Below, in pieces: positions 1-7,436 of a stretch of DNA of 64,000 nucleotides. The position numbers and the translations under genes were made by a program. The notes under the pieces were generated by a model that was not told the DNA's origin, did no database searches, and was given only the letters and a program-made list of their open reading frames with translations. The stretch's first letter is position 1. Each line of letters opens with the position of its first letter. Source of the DNA: Dyadobacter sp. CY261 (GTDB lineage Bacteria > Bacteroidota > Bacteroidia > Cytophagales > Spirosomataceae); the NCBI RefSeq assembly GCF_021440085.1, contig NZ_JAKCPW010000005.1, forward strand, positions 1-64,000. The letters are read 5' to 3'.

Positions 1-92
1 ATAGGCCGCAGAAAACCAATGAATCTTTACCTGAATGCTGCTTAATTTTAATCAATCATAGCCAACTGCTGGCCTTAAAAATAGGGAGTACT

Positions 93-450
93 TCAATCTC
101 TCAGCCAAAATGCCACATTAAAGAGAGCGATTAAGGCTGACACTTCAACAAGCCATCCAACCACGCCGACAAATGCCTTCGTGGTATTAATCTTAAATAT
201 GCCTATAGCGACGGCAATCGGGAGTTCGAAGTTGTTACCCGAGGCGGTAAACGCGATGGATGCATTTTGCGAATACCCCCCCCAATCGATTAAACTCGCC
301 AGAAACATGACCACAAAGTAGATTGCAAGAGGTATCGCCATCAAAAGCACATTGCCGGGCGATTGAACAATAGACTTCCGTTGAGAGTAAGCATCAAGAT
401 AATGGTAGCGACGAACGCAACAAATGGGATCGGTGAAATGAAGGCTATAA
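93..450 (-). pseudogene. Acr3-type arsenite exporter, 3' remnant
   Basis: The readable C-terminal part (93-350, last residues VAFWLRD) matches the last membrane segments of Acr3 arsenite/H+ antiporters, with the family-typical stretches IYFVVMFLAS, FTASGNNFELPIAVAIG and GVVGWLVEV. Upstream on the same strand the similarity continues as FISPIPFVAFVATIILM, but in another frame, so a frameshift lies near 375-395, and a TAA interrupts that second frame near 450. No start and no N-terminal two thirds of the transporter are present in front of it. Read as a decayed gene inside the integrated element; the identification is by eye from the conserved Acr3 C-terminus. Confidence 0.65.
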
Positions 451-761
451 GTTAGCCTAATACCACTCCTGTCCCTTCAGAGCAGTAAGCCTAAGACGAC
501 TTAATATCCCCGCAGCGAAACGTACCCATGTGGATGTTCGAAAAAGGAACGATAGATATGCTCATTTTTTCTCCAGAAGATATTATCATCTCTCTTGTGG
601 TTATTTTTAGATCATGATTTACGTGAGTAAATGGCACTTCCGCGCGTGCGGATTTCGCCACGTGGTAAGCTCTATTGTACAACGTCGATACCTATGGATG
701 CTGTAAAACGACTGAAAGGCATGGCCGCGTGAGAAGTTATATGGTAGACCTAACGCCCTTT
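451..761. other. stretch without recognisable gene
   Basis: Nothing here can be supported as a gene. A 63-residue reading frame on the minus strand (491-682) begins with TTG and has no recognised motif. The stretch lies between two decayed genes and is probably degraded element DNA. TTGTACA at 675-681 has an inverted partner near 1070-1076, which may mark the ends of the IS remnant. Confidence 0.4.
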
Positions 762-1057
762 TTAGATCTCGCGGTCGGTTTTTAAGCGCTCATTTTCAGC
801 ATGGAGCTTAGCAACTTCCGCAATTAGCTTAGCTGCTTTATCGTTGCCACTTTCGCCGCTATTCGATTTTGTCTTTTTGTTGCAATTCGTCTCCAACGAT
901 AGAGAACATTTTCAGTTATTCCAAAAGCCTCCGAGGTTTCCCTGACACTTCTGCCCGCGACGAGCATTCTAATTACTTCTTGTTTAAACTCAGCATCGTA
1001 ACTCCGACGAGGTTTACCGATTTTTGGTCTTTCATTTTGCGCTATGTCAGAAAACAC
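762..1057 (-). pseudogene. IS3-family transposase OrfA, frameshifted remnant
   Basis: The N-terminal helix-turn-helix of IS3 OrfA is clear: RRSYDAEFKQEVIRMLVAG, then RETSEAFGITENVLYRWRR. After about 60 residues the frame is lost. The expected coiled coil (AKLIAEVAKLHAENERLKT, then DREI) continues in another frame down to 762, so one frameshift lies near 875. A further -1 shift at the A-run around 757-763 would restore the usual LKRAL ending and could be the normal programmed frameshift of the family. No OrfB catalytic part follows, so the element cannot move by itself. The listed first codon is GTG and the true start is uncertain. Confidence 0.7.
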
Positions 1058-1378
1058 CTTATGTACAATTTGTCTCTAAGGCAAATTTCCATTTGAAAGG
1101 GATAATGCTATAAATGGTGAAAATTTAGGGGCATGTGATAGCCAAGCGGGAAACCTGTCTAGCAATTTCCCTAAACTGAATAGGCATCAGGATGACTGGA
1201 ACTTGAAATTTCCACAGCAGTATTCCACTTATACACATGCCAATGCAAAATTAAGTTTAAGATGAGCTGACCAATCAGATACTAAATTGCCTCAACACAT
1301 TTATCATTCGCAAATTCCAATGCTAATTAATTTATCTGAAACACTATACATTACATTTAACATGCTGCTAGCATCATC

Positions 1379-1996
1379 TTATTCGGCATAGACGTTGTAA
1401 GCAGATTCATCTATCGATTGATATATTGGTTCAGTTATTTCAGCTCTCTCACAGATAAAACTTCGCATATTTGCTTTCATTCGCCTCATTCGACCCTTAT
1501 TCCACGATTCACTTCCTTCTTCATTGTAGTACCATCGCAAAGAGCAGTGCCAGAAATTAGACCGCGTAGGCGTGTGGAGAACCTTACAGAATATTTCCGC
1601 CTCACCTTCAATCTGGTTGATTGCTTTGAACGATACTAAATGACAATCCGCGATTGGCAAAAAAATGCATGCTCTCTGCTCCACTATCTCGCAATGCTCA
1701 TCAACCGGGATAAGTGGCTCACTTCCAATATCCCAAAGTGCAAAGTACTCCTCGTTGTTTCTTATCGTGACATGGATATCCTCTACTTCGAAAACCCCCA
1801 AAAGGTTTGTCGAAAAATCTCGCAGGTGATTGTAACTTTCATCTGTTGAAACAACTTCGGGCCGAAGAAGTCCCTCGCCATCTGAAATATCTGTCGCATC
1901 AGTGTGTCTGACAAGATATCGGAGACTTGTATTGGTAGAATTGAAGTCTATTATATTAAAATGACGCTGAGGGAGAAGGCGTTCAGGGTATACCAT
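1379..1996 (-). CDS. hypothetical protein, third gene of the element cassette
   Basis: A 205-residue soluble protein that I do not recognise. It is acidic, rich in aromatic residues, and has no signal peptide, membrane segment or catalytic motif visible by eye. It starts 6 bases after the stop of the preceding gene (2003-2545), so it is probably co-translated with it as the last gene of a three-gene operon that begins at 3251. All three genes lie inside the integrated element, next to its integrase, which suggests cargo of the element rather than housekeeping function. Confidence 0.6.
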   Translation of the reverse strand: MVYPERLLPQRHFNIIDFNSTNTSLRYLVRHTDATDISDGEGLLRPEVVSTDESYNHLRDFSTNLLGVFEVEDIHVTIRNNEEYFALWDIGSEPLIPVDEHCEIVEQRACIFLPIADCHLVSFKAINQIEGEAEIFCKVLHTPTRSNFWHCSLRWYYNEEGSESWNKGRMRRMKANMRSFICERAEITEPIYQSIDESAYNVYAE

Positions 1997-2002
1997 GCAC
2001 TA

Positions 2003-2545
2003 TTAAAAGACAAAATTCTGCTCGGATTTGATCGCGTTAGTCAATGAGGCAACAACAAAATCAACGTCTCCTGAAATAGATATTTGAGGCACCTTTTCTT
2101 CATAAACATTGCATATTAACTCATATCCGTCATCTAACTCTTCGTCAATGGTAACTTCGAAATAGACACTTTTATATCTGGTTTTTCCTTTAATTAAGAT
2201 ACTTTGATCACGAGTTTCAACAACAATCACGCTAGACAAATCTACCTCTTGTCTCAAAAGGAAACCAATAATACCAACAATAACTTTCGAATGTGTTTTC
2301 ATTGGTAGATCTGGCAATGACTCCGAGCGAGCGACTTTCAAATATTTGGATATTAACTGAAAAATATCGCTGTTAGCAATCTTCTGAATTATTTCCCAAA
2401 ATTTGCCAAAACTTCCCGTATCTTGAACTGATTTGGAATCACTCTTATCGTTATAATAACTATAAGAGTTACTAATATACTTCGCCGCTAGTTTAGATCC
2501 AGATATCGGAAAATTTATCCGTTTGATATTTAATTGCTCCATCAT
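2003..2545 (-). CDS. hypothetical protein, second gene of the element cassette
   Basis: A 180-residue protein without a recognisable family. The N-terminal third is rich in Ser, Tyr and Lys. The middle has an amphipathic stretch (HSKVIVGIIGFLL) too short to call a membrane anchor. The C-terminal half alternates hydrophobic and charged residues, as in a beta-rich fold. It starts one base after the TGA of the TIGR04255-like gene, so translation is almost certainly coupled. Function unknown; the tight coupling is the main clue that it acts together with its upstream partner. Confidence 0.6.
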   Translation of the reverse strand: MMEQLNIKRINFPISGSKLAAKYISNSYSYYNDKSDSKSVQDTGSFGKFWEIIQKIANSDIFQLISKYLKVARSESLPDLPMKTHSKVIVGIIGFLLRQEVDLSSVIVVETRDQSILIKGKTRYKSVYFEVTIDEELDDGYELICNVYEEKVPQISISGDVDFVVASLTNAIKSEQNFVF

Positions 2546-2546
2546 A

Positions 2547-3251
2547 TCAATATACTGGGTTGAGTGACTTTATAAAATCTTCCTTGAGCAACGAAAAAAA
2601 CACCTCCTTCTGTTCATTGTGACATTCGTTCAGCTTCAACATAACTGCATCAACTGAAAACAAACTAGATCTGAAAGGACTTGAAGTATCAATATCTACC
2701 ACTGAGAACATTACATTGTTTGACCCATCAATTTGCCTTGTGATCGAGTTTAACAACGTTACAACTACTTTGTGTGGCGAGCGATCCAGCTCGATCGTGA
2801 ATTGAGCATTCTTTGCTTCCTGGCTCAACGGACTAAAGCTGATCACGGGAGTTATGTTGTTGAAGATCGGCGTCTCGTCGAAGATACTGATGTACCGCAC
2901 CCCTAAAGTACTAAGTTCACTGTAATGACCCTCATCAAGCAAGCATCGGATGGTCTTTTTAATGAAAGCTGAATATTGGTACCAACCTACGTACCCATTG
3001 ACGATGTTAAAAGAGATTGCCTTGTCGGTCAGAACTAAACGATATTTCCCCTCCTTATGGATGTAAACTTTGATAAACTCCTTGTTTCCAGCACTAATTT
3101 CAGCAGCTTCTGGGACTTCAATTTCCTGAAAATCAGTACCCATCTGTTCAGCGAAAGTGGCAGACACTTGTTCCACCTCACCGACCTTCTCAAATCGTAA
3201 TTGAATGATAGCGTCCTTCAGACGGTCATCAATTTTACGAGGGATTTTCAT
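2547..3251 (-). CDS. TIGR04255-like family protein
   Basis: A 234-residue protein resembling the sporadically distributed TIGR04255 family. It has an N-terminal segment of the form xDAIIQLRFE and, near residue 120, the family-like LGVRYISIFDE. The function of that family is not established; members occur patchily, often on accessory DNA. The gene heads a three-gene operon with spacings of 1 and 6 bases, and a fair Bacteroidota promoter lies just upstream. The assignment rests on remembered motifs and overall length, not on a search, so the family name is moderately sure and the role is open. Confidence 0.5.
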   Translation of the reverse strand: MKIPRKIDDRLKDAIIQLRFEKVGEVEQVSATFAEQMGTDFQEIEVPEAAEISAGNKEFIKVYIHKEGKYRLVLTDKAISFNIVNGYVGWYQYSAFIKKTIRCLLDEGHYSELSTLGVRYISIFDETPIFNNITPVISFSPLSQEAKNAQFTIELDRSPHKVVVTLLNSITRQIDGSNNVMFSVVDIDTSSPFRSSLFSVDAVMLKLNECHNEQKEVFFSLLKEDFIKSLNPVY

Positions 3252-3280
3252 TAAGATTAAGGCTATTAGTGTACTTGACG

Positions 3281-3311
3281 CAAAATGTAAAATAAATTTC
3301 TCAATTTCAAA
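3281..3311 (-). promoter_or_regulatory. promoter of the element cassette
   Basis: Read on the minus strand, TTTG (3308-3311) is followed after 18 bases by TACATTTTG (3281-3289), one base longer than the Bacteroidota TAnnTTTG consensus. It sits about 30 bases before the ATG at 3251. No other good promoter is seen upstream of the cassette. Confidence 0.45.
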
Positions 3312-3351
3312 GAGATCACATCTCTATAACAAAATTTATTCCAAAAGTTGC

Positions 3352-3480
3352 TTAGCTAGCTAAAAAGTTACGTTGCTTAGTGATACAGGCGTGAGCTTCG
3401 ACACCCAATCCCTGCTTACGTTTCGATGATTTCCATCCAAAGAACGGTCGGGTTTCTACACCTGCACGACCTCCGCCCAT
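3352..3480 (-). CDS. possible small protein in the gap before the integrase
   Basis: The gap 3252-3873 has no gene of normal size. The only candidate is this 42-residue frame starting MGGGRAGVETRPFFGW and ending ACITKQRNFLAS. It is basic, contains one Cys and resembles nothing I know; it could equally be a fragment of a lost gene. The remainder of the gap (3481-3873) holds A/T-rich sequence with no frame, repeat or promoter I would defend. Confidence 0.2.
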   Translation of the reverse strand: MGGGRAGVETRPFFGWKSSKRKQGLGVEAHACITKQRNFLAS

Positions 3481-3873
3481 ATATGAAATTAGGGAAACAA
3501 TCATTACAAACACTTGGCACATTCGCACACAGTGAGTCGATATAAAAGCATATACCGCCTAACTTAGATGGCCTCGACCACTATTACGAATTGCTATGAA
3601 GCACATTTAATTCGAAATGTACCTTCGCGTCGTCAATTATTTGTAAATTTGACCACGTGAAGGTATGTAGGTTAAGAATTTTGACATTGATACTGTCGCT
3701 TACGAATTGTTTACGACCGGCTTGATTAATCATTTATCCACCCAAGTAAACAACTGATTAATAGACAATTAACATCAAAATCATGACCCATATTCATTAT
3801 AAATAAGGATACATTACCCTTTTCCTGCATTCTGCCGCTCAATTTCGTCCATTACAGCCAGGCAGTTAGTATC

Positions 3874-5079
3874 CTAAATGTTGATCACCGCATCAAGTGC
3901 GTCATCCGTAGCTTTGTTGATAAAGTTGCTCTGATAGCCCATGGTCGTCTTGATATCGGAATGACGGTACAGTCGTTGCAGAATGTTCACAGGTATTTTA
4001 TCTGATGAAATTTGAGCAAATGTATGCCGCGCAATATGCATTGTTAGTGGCTTAGAAAAACCAAGGCCTTCCGCGATCTGCTTCAAATAGTCATTACAAC
4101 TCTTTACCCTCGTCTTAATATAACTTTGCACGGCGTTGGAATTATTAAGACTAACCAGTCTGCCCAGATCCGGAAATACAAGATTGTGGGCACTATCCCT
4201 CGAGTACTGTTTCAAAATCTTCATCGCCTTTTCTGGCACTTTTAAAGATCCGGCTTTCAGGTTCTTTCCCATGGAATAGTATAGCCGGTCGTTCTGAAAA
4301 TCCGACCACTTCAATCGCAGAACATCCGAGACCCGCATTCCAGCAAAGTAGAATGATATTAACCAGAGATTCCTAGCGTGATGCTGGCCAGCAGTCAATT
4401 CGGCATCTTCCAAGAGCTTCACCTCTTCCGCTGTCAATCCAATCCTAGCACTATCAGGGAATTTGATTGCAATCTTTCCTTTACCGAAAGGATAGTGCTT
4501 TGAGTCTGCAACTCCTGCGGTGATCGCCTGATTGAACACCGTCCTGATCACTACGAGATGGTTGACCACTGTCCTTTCCGTCACCTTACGCTTGCTGCGA
4601 AGATAGGCTTGAAATTGCCGTAAAAGTCCGGGATTGATATCCGCAAAACTGATCTCATTCCCCTTCAAAAACTCTTTAAAGCGGTTGATACGCGGCAAAT
4701 CAGCCGACTTACGATTGAACTTGCCATTCTTTTCCAGTTGGTCAGTGTAAATTTGTGCCTGAGCGAAGAATCCAATACCGACGTCCCTCTTGATTGTTTT
4801 TCTGACGACCGCGGCAGTTGTATCTTTCTTTTGAGTCGCCAGTTGCAAAATCTGATCATTAACCTCTGCCTTTCTCGCCAGGATCAGGTTATTAAGCCAG
4901 ACTGAGTTCGGATGGGACTTTTTAACTCTTTCACTAGCCGTGTCCCATTCGCCTTCTTTCAAATATTGTTTTAGGTAAATGTAAGTGGATGTACGACCCG
5001 TTGTAACACGCAATGCAAGCGGATAACTTCCGTCCTCGCGCTTCTTCTTGCGTAAAACTACCTTAACTGTAGAGTCCAT
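3874..5079 (-). CDS. tyrosine recombinase/integrase of the element
   Basis: A 401-residue site-specific integrase of the Bacteroidota mobile-element type. An arm-DNA-binding domain (about 1-95) is followed by a SAM-like core-binding domain (about 105-205) and a catalytic domain. The catalytic set is visible: Arg near 249 in AGMRVSDVLRLKW, HIARHTF near 348-351, and the nucleophilic Tyr near 381 in GYQSNF. Length and order are normal, so it is probably active. It is transcribed away from the tRNA-Leu fragment at 5257-5315, which is its likely attachment site, and it carries the element leftwards out of the window. Confidence 0.9.
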   Translation of the reverse strand: MDSTVKVVLRKKKREDGSYPLALRVTTGRTSTYIYLKQYLKEGEWDTASERVKKSHPNSVWLNNLILARKAEVNDQILQLATQKKDTTAAVVRKTIKRDVGIGFFAQAQIYTDQLEKNGKFNRKSADLPRINRFKEFLKGNEISFADINPGLLRQFQAYLRSKRKVTERTVVNHLVVIRTVFNQAITAGVADSKHYPFGKGKIAIKFPDSARIGLTAEEVKLLEDAELTAGQHHARNLWLISFYFAGMRVSDVLRLKWSDFQNDRLYYSMGKNLKAGSLKVPEKAMKILKQYSRDSAHNLVFPDLGRLVSLNNSNAVQSYIKTRVKSCNDYLKQIAEGLGFSKPLTMHIARHTFAQISSDKIPVNILQRLYRHSDIKTTMGYQSNFINKATDDALDAVINI

Positions 5080-5134
5080 GAAAGTTGTTAGATATTGGTT
5101 CAGAGGGCCTAAGGTAAGTATATTCTATCGCAAA

Positions 5135-5156
5135 TTGGTACAACATAGGTACAACA
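5135..5156 (+). repeat. integrase arm-type repeat, element side
   Basis: Within this 22-base stretch GGTACAACA occurs twice in tandem, separated by TA. A near copy (19 of 22 bases) lies at 5362-5383 on the other side of the tRNA fragment. A second shared word, AATAAGACCAC, occurs at 5220-5230 and 5407-5417. Repeats on both flanks of a core site are what arm-binding sites of a tyrosine integrase look like; this role is inferred. Confidence 0.5.
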
Positions 5157-5256
5157 AATGCCGGTTTTTCTTGGTCTTACAAAATTTCTAATTTTGTTAA
5201 ATAGCTGATTATCAATAATAATAAGACCACATGACACCATATGAAACCAAAAATCG

Positions 5257-5315
5257 CAGGACTTAAAATCCTGTGGGCCGAAACGCCCGTACGGGTTCGA
5301 TTCCCGTCCCCGGTA
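5257..5315 (+). other. attachment site: displaced 3' half of tRNA-Leu(UAA)
   Basis: From the anticodon stem onward this is a tRNA-Leu: stem CAGGA/TCCTG around the loop CTTAAAA (anticodon TAA), a long variable arm, the T arm ACGGG-TTCGATT-CCCGT, and the acceptor strand CCCCGGT with discriminator A. The 5' half is absent; upstream sequence cannot form the D arm or acceptor. Integrases that target tRNA 3' ends leave exactly this kind of remnant at the far end, with the intact tRNA restored at the other end, here expected to the left of the window. It is not a functional tRNA gene. Confidence 0.8.
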
Positions 5316-5324
5316 CTGAATTTC

Positions 5325-5360
5325 AAGCAGTTATAAACTTTCGTTTGTAACTGCTTTTTT
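5325..5360 (+). terminator. terminator behind the tRNA-Leu fragment
   Basis: AAGCAGTTA and TAACTGCTT form a 9-base stem, extended inwards by AAAC/GTTT around a TTTC loop, and a T-run follows. It is probably the original terminator of the tRNA gene, kept with the displaced 3' half. Confidence 0.75.
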
Positions 5361-5361
5361 G

Positions 5362-5383
5362 TTGGTATAGCATAGGTACGACA
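5362..5383 (+). repeat. integrase arm-type repeat, right side
   Basis: This is a near copy of the repeat at 5135-5156, followed at 5407-5417 by AATAAGACCAC, which also has a copy at 5220-5230. Its presence to the right of the tRNA fragment is unexpected if host DNA starts there, and suggests a second element end or scar. Confidence 0.45.
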
Positions 5384-5479
5384 TACATTCCTGCCATTTC
5401 CGAAAAAATAAGACCACCAGTTTACAAATAATTCGAGCTTTCAAACTATGTTAGAAATTAGGATTCAACTGGTCAGCTC

Positions 5480-7237
5480 ATGCAGGAAATTTTAAAGGAC
5501 TTAAGGAATAAGTATCCCGAATACTGGCAGGAATCGGCTGCCATCGAGCACATCAGAAAAAAAACACTCCAATTTTTATTAATTGCCTATTGCGGAATGG
5601 GCGTGGTGTTGTCGGTATTCTATTTCTATCAACAAAGAAATTTCCTGTTGTGGAGGGTCCTTTTCTTTTCTGCTTTATCCTTGGCAGGTTTTCAAATGCT
5701 CCGTCGCGGAGTAGCACTGCAACAGGTAGGACACTACGCTTTAAGCTGCCTCACATTAATAATCCTGTCAACTGCATTATTATATAAGCAAGGGCACTAT
5801 CTGGTCACGTTTCAGTTCATTTTTATTATTCTTTGTTCTGGCTTCTATATACTGGGCGCCGGATGGGGACTGTTTTATTCGCTTCTCAACATCTTCGTTA
5901 TTGGACTGGTCACAATTCTCACCCAATATTTAAAGATTAAAATCTCTTTTCAGACCTACACGGCCGATCCTAACGCGCTTGCTTTCACGGTGCTTTATAA
6001 CTACGCCATGCTTTTATACGTACATTTCTTTTTCTTCAAAGAATCCGAGTTGGCAAATGCGAAAGAGAAGACCCTCTTAAAGGAGTTAAAGATTGCCGCC
6101 GTTCAGGCCCAGGATCTGGCAGACTACAAAACGAACTTCCTGATTACCATGTCGCATGAGATACGAACGCCGCTGCATGCTATCATCGGAGGTCTCGATC
6201 TGATCATCTCTGAAAAACCCCGACCCGATCAGAAAAATAATCTGGAGTCCGTCAGGTTTTCCGCCGACGTCCTCAAATCAATTATTGATGATCTATTAAA
6301 CCTGAACGACTTAGAGGGCAACCAGACTGAGCTACGCAGGGAAATCTTTCAACCTGTTGCGACAGTGGCCGGGATATTCCATTCATTGAAGGCGACTGCA
6401 GGCAAAAAAGGCTTGACGCTATCACTTAGTACTTCTCAGGAACTTAGCGAGTTTTGGGTCATCGGTGACCCTGTACGCCTTGCGCAAATAGTGATGAACC
6501 TGATTAATAACGCTATCAAGTATACCGAACAAGGTTCTGTTGAGGTAACGATGCAAACCAAACGAATTACCGACGATCTGGTAGAGATTTTTTTTAATGT
6601 ATCGGATACAGGGATTGGTATTCCGACGGAAGTGCGTCCATATATTTTCGAGCCATTCAAGCTCATTAATTCCGGCACAAAAAAACAGTACCATGGCACC
6701 GGCCTGGGATTACGGCTCATTCAGCGACTTGTGCACCTGCTTGGGGGAAAACTTGAGTTTACCAGTCAGGAAGGGGTTGGCTCGTCGTTCTTTTTTGACA
6801 TTCCTTATCCGTTGGCCCAGATAAAAATCCCCGTACAAGAATCTGCTCCGGAAAAAGTGTTAGCTCCACTTCAAATAACTGTTCTGGTCGCTGAGGATGA
6901 TCAGATGAATGCGTTGATCCTAAAAAACTTCCTAAGAAAATGGGGTGCTGAATTCGATTTTGTTGAAAACGGTCTTGCGGCTATCGAATCCATGAAAAAC
7001 AAAAATTACCACGTGGTGTTAATGGACATCAATATGCCTGTCATGGACGGCATCGAAGCGACTCAAAAAATCAGGGCATTTAAAGACCCGGAAAAAGCAA
7101 ATGTTCCAATCATAGCACTTACTGCTGCGAACAAAGAATCCCTCGAATCAAGCGGTATCCCGGCGTTATTTGATGATTGGATAGCCAAACCCTTTCACCC
7201 GCACGTGTTGCATGGAAAGTTGGCTGCACTAATCTAA
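5480..7237 (+). CDS. hybrid sensor histidine kinase/response regulator
   Basis: A 585-residue two-component hybrid kinase in the inner membrane. Residues 1 to about 190 contain several hydrophobic membrane spans. The HisKA domain has the phospho-acceptor His near 225 in SHEIRTPLHAIIGG. The HATPase domain shows DTGIGIP near 376 and GTGLGLRLI near 406. A C-terminal receiver domain begins near 470 with AEDDQ, has the phospho-Asp near 515 in VLMDINMPVMDG and ends with the Lys of IAKPF. No HPt or output domain is present, so a separate partner is needed. It is the first chromosomal gene after the element boundary and stands alone. Confidence 0.9.
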   Translation: MQEILKDLRNKYPEYWQESAAIEHIRKKTLQFLLIAYCGMGVVLSVFYFYQQRNFLLWRVLFFSALSLAGFQMLRRGVALQQVGHYALSCLTLIILSTALLYKQGHYLVTFQFIFIILCSGFYILGAGWGLFYSLLNIFVIGLVTILTQYLKIKISFQTYTADPNALAFTVLYNYAMLLYVHFFFFKESELANAKEKTLLKELKIAAVQAQDLADYKTNFLITMSHEIRTPLHAIIGGLDLIISEKPRPDQKNNLESVRFSADVLKSIIDDLLNLNDLEGNQTELRREIFQPVATVAGIFHSLKATAGKKGLTLSLSTSQELSEFWVIGDPVRLAQIVMNLINNAIKYTEQGSVEVTMQTKRITDDLVEIFFNVSDTGIGIPTEVRPYIFEPFKLINSGTKKQYHGTGLGLRLIQRLVHLLGGKLEFTSQEGVGSSFFFDIPYPLAQIKIPVQESAPEKVLAPLQITVLVAEDDQMNALILKNFLRKWGAEFDFVENGLAAIESMKNKNYHVVLMDINMPVMDGIEATQKIRAFKDPEKANVPIIALTAANKESLESSGIPALFDDWIAKPFHPHVLHGKLAALI

Positions 7238-7283
7238 CATAACCAGGTTGTCGAACTTCCTGGCCCCATCAAGCTACCCAAAC

Positions 7284-7436
7284 TTATTCTACAATATTTT
7301 TCAGGGAACGGCGTGGTGCCTCTTTCTTTTCGCCTTCATTTAATTTATATTTGAAGTTTCCCAAATCGAAAGAAACCCTGCTGATTTCCGGGAGGGCTCC
7401 TTCGCATCAACACGAATCTCAGCCAACGATATACTG
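7284..7436 (-). pseudogene. possible 3' remnant of an unknown gene
   Basis: On the minus strand a frame of about 40 codons ends at TAA 7284-7286 and reads ALPEISRVSFDLGNFKYK, then LNEGEKKEAPRRS and NIVE. A short stretch upstream in another frame (SLAEIRVDAKE) reads smoothly into it if one base is restored. This resembles the tail of a once-coding gene cut off by the start of the SNF2 gene. I cannot name the family, and a chance open frame is possible. Confidence 0.3.

Noticed and set aside
5257..5315. Functional tRNA-Leu(UAA)
   Set aside because: No D arm or 5' acceptor strand; only the 3' half is present.
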